Shown here: one piece after another, positions 7,677 through 16,800 of the stretch
How the letters are laid out: each line of letters starts with the position of its first letter
Numbering within the stretch: the stretch's first letter is position 1
DNA from: an uncultured Flavobacteriaceae bacterium
Lineage (GTDB): Bacteria; Bacteroidota; Bacteroidia; Flavobacteriales; Flavobacteriaceae
Direction of reading: 5' to 3'
DNA length: 34,849 nt
Assembly (NCBI GenBank): GCA_947494205.1
Contig: CANLUH010000033.1
Coordinates: 1 to 34,849 of the forward strand
The notes under the pieces: generated by a model
The model's database searches: none
Seen by the model: the letters and a program-made list of their open reading frames with translations, nothing else
What the model was told of the DNA's origin: nothing
Program-made: the position numbers and the translations under genes

Positions 7677-9122
7677 ATGAAAAAAGCCCTATATTTTATT
7701 ACGTTATTAAGTGTTGTTTTTACTTATGCACAAACGGAATCTACAGACTCTTCAAATACTTATAAAAAGAGAGTTTTAGAATCGACAGAAGTAGATTATC
7801 TAATGAGTTATTATGAACAAGATGGTACACATGCTTCTGTAACCGGTGGAATTGGTAATGAAAGACTTACCGATATTACACCAACATTTATTGTAGCTAT
7901 TCCTTTAAATGCAGATAATGTTTTAACCGTAGATGCTGGGATTTCTGCATATACCTCTGCATCGTCTAGTAACCTAGACCCTTTTGATTCTAGTGGTGCA
8001 TCTGGCGGAGAGTACGAAGATGATAAAAAGGCAACTGGAGTAACTGGTACACCATGGGTGGCTTCTTCTGGTGCTTCTGCACAAGATGTTTGGGGAACTG
8101 TTAATGCTAGTTTTAGTCATAGCTCAGACGATAGGAATACTATTTGGACGGCAAATGTTGGTTTTGCTGCCGAATACGATTATGTATCTGCTGGATTTGG
8201 TGGTGGTTTTACAAAACTATTTAATGAAAAAAACACAGAGGTAGGTGTGAAGGGGCAAGTGTATTTAGATACTTGGAGTCCTAAATATCCAACAGAGTTA
8301 GATTCTTATAATGAAGCTGGACAAAACCTAAATAATGGTTTTTTTAGTAACATAGATATTCTAGATCAAAGCGGAACAATAATAGATAAAAATGGTCCAA
8401 TAGTTTGGTCTCCATTTAATACGACATTAATTCAAGATAAAGCACGAAATACGTATTCGTTATCCTTCAGTTTTTCACAGATATTAAACAAGAATGCCCA
8501 AATCTCCTTGTTTTTTGATGTTGTGCAACAAGAAGGATGGTTAGCCAATCCGATGCAACGTGTATACTTTGCGGATAGAGCTAATTATTATGTCGGTAAC
8601 GCTGGAAGTATTTCTAACTATACTACACCAGCGAATACCGACGTATTCCAACTAGCAGATGATATAGAGCGTTTGCCTAGTTCTAGATTTAAAATACCTA
8701 TTGGTGCCCGTTTTAATTATTACATTAATGAAACCTTTTCTATTAGAACCTATTATCGTTATTACATGGATAATTGGGGAGTAAACTCGCATACAGCTAA
8801 TATAGAATTACCAATAAAATTAGGCTTAGGTAAGTTTACTATATACCCTAATTATCGTTTTTATAATCAAACAGCTGCAGATTATTTTGCACCATACGAA
8901 ACACATGTTTCAACATCTGAATTTTATACATCAGATTACGATTTATCTGAATTTAATAGCCACCAATATGGATTAGGACTTAAATATTATGATGCCTTTA
9001 ATAAGTTTAAAATTTTCAAGTTTGGCTTGAAAACGTTCGATGTAAAATATAGTGTTTACAATAGAAGCGACGGACTAAATGCAAGTATTATCTCTACAGC
9101 ATTTAAATTTGTTTTAGACTAA
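7677..9122 (+). CDS. DUF3570 outer-membrane beta-barrel protein (481 aa)
   Basis: A signal peptide (residues 1-19, ending TYAQ) is followed by a protein with the DUF3570 pattern: an N-terminal VDYLMSYYEQDGTHASVTGGIG block, then alternating amphipathic strands, ending in a terminal beta-signal-like FKFVLD. I predict an outer-membrane barrel. Residues 104-109 (DSSGAS) and 130-134 (SSGAS) lie in a Ser/Gly-rich insert and partly match the acceptor consensus for ApbE flavinylation (Asp, then Ser/Thr-Gly-Ala-Ser/Thr), although the Asp spacing is one residue shorter than usual. It is the last gene of the thioredoxin-ApbE-DUF4266 operon, separated from it by tandem stem-loops. Its role is not known; an electron-transfer or metal-related envelope function is inference from the neighbours. 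Confidence 0.85.
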   Translation: MKKALYFITLLSVVFTYAQTESTDSSNTYKKRVLESTEVDYLMSYYEQDGTHASVTGGIGNERLTDITPTFIVAIPLNADNVLTVDAGISAYTSASSSNLDPFDSSGASGGEYEDDKKATGVTGTPWVASSGASAQDVWGTVNASFSHSSDDRNTIWTANVGFAAEYDYVSAGFGGGFTKLFNEKNTEVGVKGQVYLDTWSPKYPTELDSYNEAGQNLNNGFFSNIDILDQSGTIIDKNGPIVWSPFNTTLIQDKARNTYSLSFSFSQILNKNAQISLFFDVVQQEGWLANPMQRVYFADRANYYVGNAGSISNYTTPANTDVFQLADDIERLPSSRFKIPIGARFNYYINETFSIRTYYRYYMDNWGVNSHTANIELPIKLGLGKFTIYPNYRFYNQTAADYFAPYETHVSTSEFYTSDYDLSEFNSHQYGLGLKYYDAFNKFKIFKFGLKTFDVKYSVYNRSDGLNASIISTAFKFVLD

Positions 9123-9135
9123 TTGTACAAATAAT

Positions 9136-9228
9136 AAATTTCTAAAAGACCTTCAAACTAGTTAGGTTAAAGTTCATAATTGATTAGCTTATATTTAATT
9201 AAGTAGCAGTTTGAAGGTTTAGAAATTT
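9136..9228 (+). terminator. Large imperfect inverted repeat downstream of the DUF3570 gene
   Basis: The left arm 9136-9159 and right arm 9208-9228 pair over 21 bp (the right arm is AGTTTGAAGGTTTAGAAATTT) with one 3-base bulge, AGA, in the left arm. The loop is 48 bases. It starts 14 bases after the operon's last stop codon. It may be the operon's 3' structure, but there is no T run after it, so a relic of a small mobile element or a stability hairpin is equally possible. Confidence 0.4.
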
Positions 9229-9303
9229 GTATTCAGATTAATAGAGAGTCTAGTATACTTCGTGAATTCTAGATTTAAATACTAGGGAAGTTAATAAACC
9301 ACA

Positions 9304-9408
9304 ATGATGAATTATAAATACTTAAAGAGTAAATTAATGAACAGAATATTATTTTGTTTAATGTTTTTGTTCTGTATTATTTTATTAATATTTTATTTTA
9401 CCCCTTAA
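9304..9408 (+). CDS. Possible small membrane peptide (34 aa)
   Basis: ATG 9304 to TAA 9408 encodes a peptide with a basic N-terminus (MMNYKYLKSKLMNR) followed by one strongly hydrophobic stretch (ILFCLMFLFCIILLIFYF) and TP. The layout is that of a single-pass membrane peptide. AT-rich noncoding DNA easily yields Phe/Ile/Leu-rich frames, so this may be chance; there is no homology evidence. It lies upstream of the terminator-like hairpin at 9492-9530. Confidence 0.2.
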   Translation: MMNYKYLKSKLMNRILFCLMFLFCIILLIFYFTP

Positions 9409-9491
9409 TTCAGTATTTCTATGATTTTATAGGATAATACTATTATTAATGTATTATTTCTGTCTTATTCAAGTAAATATTTAATAATATT

Positions 9492-9530
9492 AAAGGAAAA
9501 TGTAAAGTAACTTTTCCTTTTTTTATTTTT
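9492..9530 (+). terminator. Intrinsic-terminator-like hairpin just upstream of the regulator start
   Basis: AAAGGAAAA (9492-9500) pairs perfectly with TTTTCCTTT (9512-9520) around an 11-base loop, followed by a T-rich tail to 9530. The regulator ATG is at 9539. It could end a short upstream transcript, or act as an attenuator if the regulator's promoter lies upstream of it. Confidence 0.5.
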
Positions 9531-9538
9531 ACAATATT

Positions 9539-12468
9539 ATGTTTAGAATCTTTTCAATACTATTCTGCTTTACTATAGGTCTGTTTTTACATGCTCAAAA
9601 AGAAATAGCACCAGAATTATTAACTATAGAGAATGGGTTGTCTCAAAGTTTTGTGTCTTCGCTAATTCAAGATCAAGAAGGATTTATATGGATGGGAACT
9701 AAAAATGGACTCAATAGATTCGACGGACGTAATTTTGAAATTCATACAAAACATTTAAAAGATAAAAACTCATTAATTCATGAAGCTATATTAGCAATGT
9801 ACGATGATGACGGTTTTATAGTCATTGGTACTATGGGGGGATTAAGTATATACCAAAAAAGTACAAAAAAGTTTTACGAGGTTAAATTACCAAATTTCCA
9901 AAATACAGATTTAAAACCTAAGGTTTTGGAAGTAATTAAAGATCCTTTAGGCAATTATTGGTTAAGCGAAATAGAAACAAGTTCCCTTTATCAGCTAAAA
10001 TTTAAAAAGTCATTTTTTAATACTATACATTCTTCAACATTAGATGATAATAGCTGGACAGTAGAAAAAATTAATATTAAGGATAATTTTTTCCCTAACT
10101 ATATCTGTATTTATAACAATAAATTAGTGTTTTTAGCTGGGTATAATGTGCAAGAAAATGTTAGATATACATTTTGCGAATTGGATCTTGAAACCAAAGA
10201 TATAAAACGATTAGACAACTCACTTTTGCCTAAGACACTTGGTACATTTTGGTTTAAAACATATAAGGATATGCTGTTATTTAGTATATGGGGAGATCAT
10301 ATTTTGTATATTTTAAATAATAATAAGTGGCAAGCTTTAAAAACAGATTTTCCTATTGCTACTTTCTCACCTTTAGAGAATGTTGGAAAAATAATGATAG
10401 ATTCTTATGTTTTAAAAGAATCCTTATTTTTTGATGAAACCATACTCTATAAGAAAGAAATAAAACGCACTGATGCTACTTCGGTTATTTCAGGGCTTAA
10501 AATACATAATAATGATGTATTGGTGGATAAATCGGGAGTAACATGGATTGCTACAGCTGGAAATGGAGTGCTAAAAATAGCACCAAGAGAATTAGATATT
10601 GAAACACTCTTTACTGGGAAATCTATATATGCCAAACCCTTTATTTATAATGATAAAGATATATTTATCGATAATCCAACAACTCACGAAAGATTATATA
10701 TAAAGAAATCTAAAATAGAAGATAATAGAATAAATGTATTAGTAGGAAATAAACATAATTGCTTTTTTACTATAGATAACAATAATACTATTTGGGGATT
10801 AATTTGGCATTCTGGAGTTTATAGTTTTGGTCAAGTTAACGAAGAAGGACAGTTAGAAAAAGAACAAGAACTCTCCAAATCGCATACAGTAATAACTCCT
10901 GTAATAAAATACAATCCATTAAAACATGAAATACTAATAGCTGTAGATGCTTTACTTTTTATATATGATATAGAATCAGAAAATATGAGTTCATTTAATT
11001 TGCAAAATGAGCTAGGACTTTATGGTATATTAGATATCGTAATGACTGCGAATGGAGTGTATTGGCTAGGTACAACAAAAGGATTAGTAGAATGCGATTT
11101 CACAGGCGGTCAAAAAAACAAGATAAAATTGTGGAATGATAAAATGGACTGTTAAATAATTCTGTATCTAGTGTACATCAAGATGCTACAAATAATAATA
11201 CACTTTGGATAGCAACAAAAGGAGGTGGGCTCCATAAAATGAACTTAAAGACGAAAGCGATACAATACTACAATACAGAAAATATATTACCTAATAATGT
11301 AATATATGGCATTTTGGAAGATGATAATAATACGCTATGGATGAGTTCTAATAAAGGCATTATTAGTTTCAATAAAAATACAGAAGAAGTAAGGAATTTT
11401 ACAAAAGCCGATGGTTTACAAAGTGATGAATTTAATACTTATGCGTATGCAAAAGCTAAAGATGGAACAATGGTTTTTGGAGGTATTAATGGATTAAATA
11501 TTTTTCACCCTAAAGCATTTAGTAAAAATGAACATGTTCCAAAAGTATGGATAACTAATTTAGAAATTAATAATAAAGAATTAGCTCTCAATCAGTCATC
11601 AGGTATATTAACTAAAACGGTTGAACAAACGGAAGCAATACAATTGCCCTTCGGAAAAAATAATATAATATTAAAATTTGCAGCGCTAGAGTATACTGCA
11701 CCGAAAAAAAATAAGTTTCAATATTATATGAAAGGTTTAGAACAACCTTGGGTGCATACAACAACAGAAAATAAGGCAAATTACTTAGCAATACCACCTG
11801 GAGATTATGAGTTTCAAATTAAAGCAGCAAATGGAGATGGCATGTATAGTGAGGTTATTAAAACTTTAAAAATACAGATACTACCTCCTTGGTACCGTAC
11901 CATTATTGCCTATATAATATATACATTAGTAACTTTATCTTTATTGTGGATTTTAATTAAAACCCGAGAAGAGAAAATTAAAAAAATACAGCAAATAGAA
12001 AAATCTAAATTAGAAAATAAACTATTAAAAACAGAAATAGATTATAAGCAAAAGGATTTAGTTGATTTCGCAGGAGCTATTTCAGAAAATCAACGTTGGG
12101 GAAATTATTTGCTAGAACACATAGAAAAAATAAGAATATCTAAAGGAAGAGCTAAAGGAAAATATTTTGATGAGTTAGAAGATAATATTAAAAATAGACT
12201 GTTTATTGATAATAATAAAATAGATGTTCAAGACAAAATTGATCAATTAAATCATCAATTTTATCAAACGATTTTAAAGCAATATCCTAAGCTTACAAAA
12301 ACAGATATTAGGCTATGTACACTTATACGCTTAGATCTTTCTACAAACGATATTGCTACCATGCAAAATATAACTACAGACTCTGTATATAAAAGCAGAA
12401 AATGTCTTAGAAAAAAACTAAATTTACCTACAGAAGTCGATTTAGATATGTTTTTAAAACAACTGTAA
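9539..12468 (+). pseudogene. Two-component-type propeller / Y_Y_Y / LuxR-like HTH transmembrane regulator, frameshifted
   Basis: Reading frame 9539-11155 (538 aa) stops early; the rest continues in another frame from about 11146 to 12468. The joining frame reads GLLNNSVSSVHQDATNNNTLWIATKGGGLH and so restores a propeller repeat. One extra A in the run 11141-11144 (AAAA to AAAAA) would rejoin everything as a 976-aa protein. Parts in order: signal peptide (ending LHAQ), sensor propeller repeats (ENGLSQSFVSSLIQDQEGFIWMGT and others), a Y_Y_Y domain (about 11640-11890), one membrane helix (about 11905-11960), a coiled coil, and a C-terminal helix-turn-helix (LTKTDIRLCTLIRLDLSTNDIA). Intact relatives sense something in the periplasm and act on DNA from the membrane. 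The break may be a real mutation, a phase-variable tract or a sequencing error; the rest of the gene looks undecayed. Confidence 0.85.
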
Positions 12469-12666
12469 ATTTAAGTGTAAAACACTGTTAGTTATTGTTT
12501 TATAAAAATTAAAATAGAGCCTGTCCCAATTTTGTCCCTATAAAAAATAGTAGATTATATAGTAGAGCTATATATTTTAGTTGGAAGTTTGTCTCATCAT
12601 TCAAAAGGATGATTTAAGGACATATTTTTCCCTATTATATTTAAAAGAATTAAAGATAATCTACTT

Positions 12667-13519
12667 ATGAAAAAAACCTCTCTTATAACCTTAGCATTAT
12701 TATGCTTTGTGTTTTCGTTTTCACAAAATTTTAATTACCAAGCAGCAGTTCGTGATGCTGCAGGAGATCCTGTTACAAATCAATCTATAGGTGTTTTAGT
12801 TAGTATCGTAGAAGGAAGTCCTGCAGGAAGTATCGTTTATACTGAAGCACACACTGTAACCTCAAATGACCAAGGTATTATTTCGTTACCAGTGGGGGGC
12901 GGAACTTCAGGAGCTAACTTTCTGGCTATAGATTGGAGTACTCAAAACCAATGGATAAATATTCGAGTAGATATTACAGGCGGAACAAGTTACACAGATA
13001 TAGGAACCTCTAAATTACAATTTGTACCCTATGCCATGTATGCATTAAATAGTACAAATGCAACAAATGCAGGACCATTCAATTATACTAGTGGTGTAAT
13101 AAGTAATGCCAATGGTAATGTTCTTACAGATGATTTTGTGTTTGGAAGCAATCAATTAGATGCTAATGGAGGCATAGGAAGCGCTTTTAATAGACGTCTA
13201 TTTTTTGATAAAAGTAAGGCGGCATTTAGAGCAGGGAAAACCGATGGAGATAAATGGGATGAAGCCAATGTAGGATTATATTCTGCTGCTTTTGGCGAAA
13301 ATGCATTAGCAAGTGGAACCAATACTTTTGCTATGGGACGAAATGCAAACGCAACAGGAAATGAAGCTTTTGCTTTTGGAATTGAATGGTTTTACAGTCT
13401 ATTCTGGTAGTACTACAGATGTCTTATATATTAGAAACAATATTTTTAATAACCCTTCTAACTCTGTATTTGGTGGACCTCCTGTGGGGACCTATGTTTT
13501 TATAGAGCAATTACCATAA
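12667..13519 (+). pseudogene. Chimeric relic: start of YadA-head-like fibre gene fused to the tail of a BNR-protein gene
   Basis: From 12667 the frame encodes a signal peptide and the same N-terminal domain as the fibre gene at 13821 (NFNYQAAVRDAAGDPV, QFVPYAMYALNS), then the first head repeats (ASGTNTFAMGRNANATGNEA). At about 13380 the homology switches. In the +1 frame it continues as NGFTVYSGSTTDVLYIRNN to EQLP, which matches the last 45 residues of the 1309-aa protein ending at 21465. In frame, the first part stops at 13410. The order head-of-A, tail-of-B mirrors the intact A-B pair downstream. It therefore looks like a second copy of that two-gene locus that lost about 6.8 kb internally. 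It lacks the ECF-type promoter. A 247-aa secreted product from the first frame remains possible. Confidence 0.85.
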
Positions 13520-13596
13520 ATAAAAATCCTCCTTAAGTTGTATAACACCCAAAATTAGTACTATTATGTGAAGAGGTAAGTAATAGTGCTTTTATG

Positions 13597-13630
13597 AAAC
13601 TCCTAGACATTTGTCTGGGAGTTTTTATTT
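13597..13630 (+). terminator. Intrinsic terminator after the chimeric relic
   Basis: A near-complete hairpin of AAACTCC, TAGACA and the matching 3' arm TGTCTGGGAGTTT (one T-G pair), followed by a T-rich tail. It isolates the relic from the fibre operon promoter downstream. Confidence 0.8.
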
Positions 13631-13741
13631 TATATCTATAAAATTCAAAATGGTCTTACTATTAGGTGATTTATAATGCTTAATAAGAAATATATATACT
13701 TAAAGATTTTGATTAAAAACTATTCAGTATTTAAAATGTGT

Positions 13742-13775
13742 AAAAAAAAATAGGGTGTATCATTTTTTCTCTGTC
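13742..13775 (+). promoter_or_regulatory. ECF-type promoter of the fibre / BNR-protein operon
   Basis: Nine A's, TA, GGGTG (13753-13757), three bases, CATTTTTT, two bases and CTGTC (13771-13775). It is identical to the element at 5727-5760 at 30 of 34 positions, including the 13-base spacer between the two boxes. The -10-like box ends 45 bases before the ATG at 13821. It is probably read by an ECF sigma factor, most simply the one encoded at 5154-5678 (inference). Confidence 0.6.
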
Positions 13776-13820
13776 ATAGAGGTAGATAAACATTAAAATA
13801 AATTTAAAACCTACTTTCTT

Positions 13821-16800
13821 ATGAAAAAAGCTATCCTCTTCACTATAGCTCTATTTTGTAGCGCTATAAGCTTAGCACAAACATTTAACTATCAAGCTGC
13901 CGTTCGCGATGCTTCAAACAACCCTGTCGTCAACCAACCTGTTGGCGTTTTAGTACGGATTATTCAAGGAAGCCCCACAGGCAGTGTTGTTTATAATGAA
14001 GTACACACGGTAACTTCAAATGACCAAGGCATTATTTCGTTGCCAATAGGCGGTGGAACTTCTGGTGCTAACTTTTTAGCTATCGATTGGAGTTTACAAA
14101 ATCAATGGATAAATATTCAAGTAGATATTACTGGGGGTACAACTTATGCAGATATTGGAACTTCAAAATTACAGTTTGTTCCCTATGCAATGTATGCTAT
14201 AAATAGTAGCACAGCAACTGCAGCAGGACCATTCGATTATACTAATAATGTAGTAAGCAATGCTAACGGTAGTATTATTACAGATGATTTTGTTTTTGGA
14301 TCGTCTCAATTAGATGTCAATGGAGGATTTAGTCCAGCATTGAATAACAGAATGTATTTTGATAAAAGTAAAGCTGCTTTTCGAGCAGGATATACTTCAG
14401 GAGATTCATGGGATGAAGCTAAAGTTGGAAATCACTCTGTTGGATTAGGCGAAGGTGGTATTGCCAGCGGAAGTAATTCGTTTTCGATGGGACGAAATGC
14501 AAATGCAACAGGAAATTACGCTGTAGCCTTTGGTTTAAATGCAGGAGGATTTGCAGATTATGCGAGAGGATTTGGATTAACAGCACGTGCTTTTGGACAA
14601 CACTCAACAGCAATAGGAAGACAAGTGATCGCAAACTCTATGGCCGAAATACAATTAGGGCAATACAGTACATTTGTTTCTGGTTCGGCAGATACTTGGG
14701 TTGATACAGATAGACTTTTTGTAATAGGAAACGGACAGGAAGATATAAATTTAGCTTTAAATAGCGATGCATTAGTAATGCTTAAAAATGGTAATACTAC
14801 TTTAAATGGAACCTTAACTATAGATGGCGATAACCAAGGAGCAGGTACAGCTTTTACATTACCAGCACAAGACGGTACATTAAACCAAATTATGCAAACC
14901 GACGGAGCAGGAAATGTATCTTGGGTAACTCCAGCAGCAGATGCGATACCAAATGGAGGAACTAATGGTTATGTTTTAGCAACAGATGGTTCTGGTGTAT
15001 TATCATGGGTAACTAATGATGATTTAGACGCCGATCCAACCAATGAAATAGAATTACCAACGCAAACAGGCGAATCAGGTAAATTTTTAACAACAGACGG
15101 TACAGCAGTAAGTTGGTTAGATGTACCAAACGAATTACCAACAGGAGGAACAAGTGGCCAACTATTAAGTACAGATGGTTCAGGAGTCTATACATGGGTA
15201 AGCCAGACCGCTACATCACCTTTATCTACTATAAGTAATGTTACAAGTAATGCTCCTGGAACAATTGCAACAGACGATTTTGTTTTTGGAAGTACACAAT
15301 TAAACAATGTTACTGGAGCTGATGATAATTCAAGAATGTTTTTTGACAAAAGTCGAGGTGCATTTAGAGCAGGTAATGAAGTAGACGGTTTTGGAGGCTT
15401 TGACGAAGCTAATATAGGACCTTTCTCTGTTGGTTTTGGTCAGCGAAATGTAGCCTCTGGATGGTATGCTTCAACTTTAGGAGGACAACGAAATATTTCT
15501 TCAGGATTTTACAGTATGACAATGGGGGATAATAATACAGCATCAGCCAATTATTCTGTCGCTTTAGGTAGAAATAATAGTGCCTCAGGAACTGAATCTG
15601 TAACTTTAGGATATAACGTAACAGCAGAGACTAGAGGAGAAACTGCATTGGGATACCATAATACATTAGCACCAGGAAGTGCAAATACACATGTTGCAAC
15701 CGATCGTTTATTTGTAATAGGTAATGGTACTGAAGATTTTGAAGGTCTTAATCGTTCTGATGCCTTTGTGATATTAAAAAATGGAAACACAAGTATAAAT
15801 GGTACATTAACAATTGACGGTGATAATCAAGGAATGGAAACAGGGTACACATTCCCTGCACAAGATGGAACAGCAAATCAAATAATGAGTACAGATGGTT
15901 CTGGAGCAGTATCATGGATTGATGCACCATCTGGAGGAGCTGCATTACCTTCAGGAGGAACTAATGGGCAAGTATTGGCAACAGATGGTTCTGGAAATTA
16001 TAGTTGGGTAACAGATGCTGTAGATGATGCCGATACAGACGCTACTAATGAAATAGAATTGCCAACAGGAGGAACAGATGGACAAGTTTTAAAAACTGAT
16101 GGTTCTGGAAATTATGCTTGGGTAAACCAAACAGCAGCTAGTACAGTTGCTTTTTCAACAACTGCTAACGTAACTAGTAATGCACCAGGAACTATGGCTA
16201 CCGACGATTTTGTATTTGGTAGTACGCAATTAGATGATATTACGAGTGGTACAGACGATGATTCAAGAATGTTTTTTGACAAAAGTAAGTGGGCATTTAG
16301 AGCAGGAAAAGCTTTTCTGGATGATTTTGATACCGCTAATGTAGGAAGAGGCTCTGTTGCTTTTGGTGAAGATAATGTTGCCAGTGGAAATTATTCATTT
16401 GTTGCAGGTTTTGGGAATACTGTTACTAGTTCTGGTAGCGCTTTAGGATCTGGGAATATAGTTTCTGGCCCAAGTGGTTTTGCTTCAGGAAGAAACCTAA
16501 TAGTAGATGGCTTATCAGAACAAGTTTTTGGTTATTATAATATAGCTTCAGGTGGTCAAACAGATTCTACTGTCCTAACTGATCGTTTATTTGTTATTGG
16601 TAATGGTACTAGCCCTTCTGGTAGAAGTGATGCTTTAGTGATGCTTAAAAATGGTAAGACAACTTTAAACGGCCAATTAACTATAGATGGAGATAATGCA
16701 GGAGCAGGAACAAGTTATACGTTACCAGCACAAGATGGTACAGCTAATCAAGTAATGACTACAGATGGTTCTGGAAACGTATCATGGACAGCTCCAGTTG

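Larger units (their letters stand above)
9123..9538. other. 416-base intergenic region with structured elements
   Basis: This gap holds three things listed separately: a long inverted repeat (9136-9228), a possible 34-codon membrane-peptide ORF (9304-9408) and a terminator-like hairpin ending 8 bases before the next gene (9492-9530). The rest is very AT-rich and I see no other gene in it. Confidence 0.6.
13520..13820. other. 301-base gap between the chimeric relic and the fibre gene
   Basis: It contains a strong terminator (13597-13630) and the ECF-type promoter (13742-13775) described separately. I see no gene in the remainder. Confidence 0.6.

Noticed and set aside
12520-12545. Possible third ECF-type promoter before the chimeric relic
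   Set aside because: The TAGAG and GTC boxes have the wrong spacing (22 bases overall against 25) and the GGGTG box is absent.
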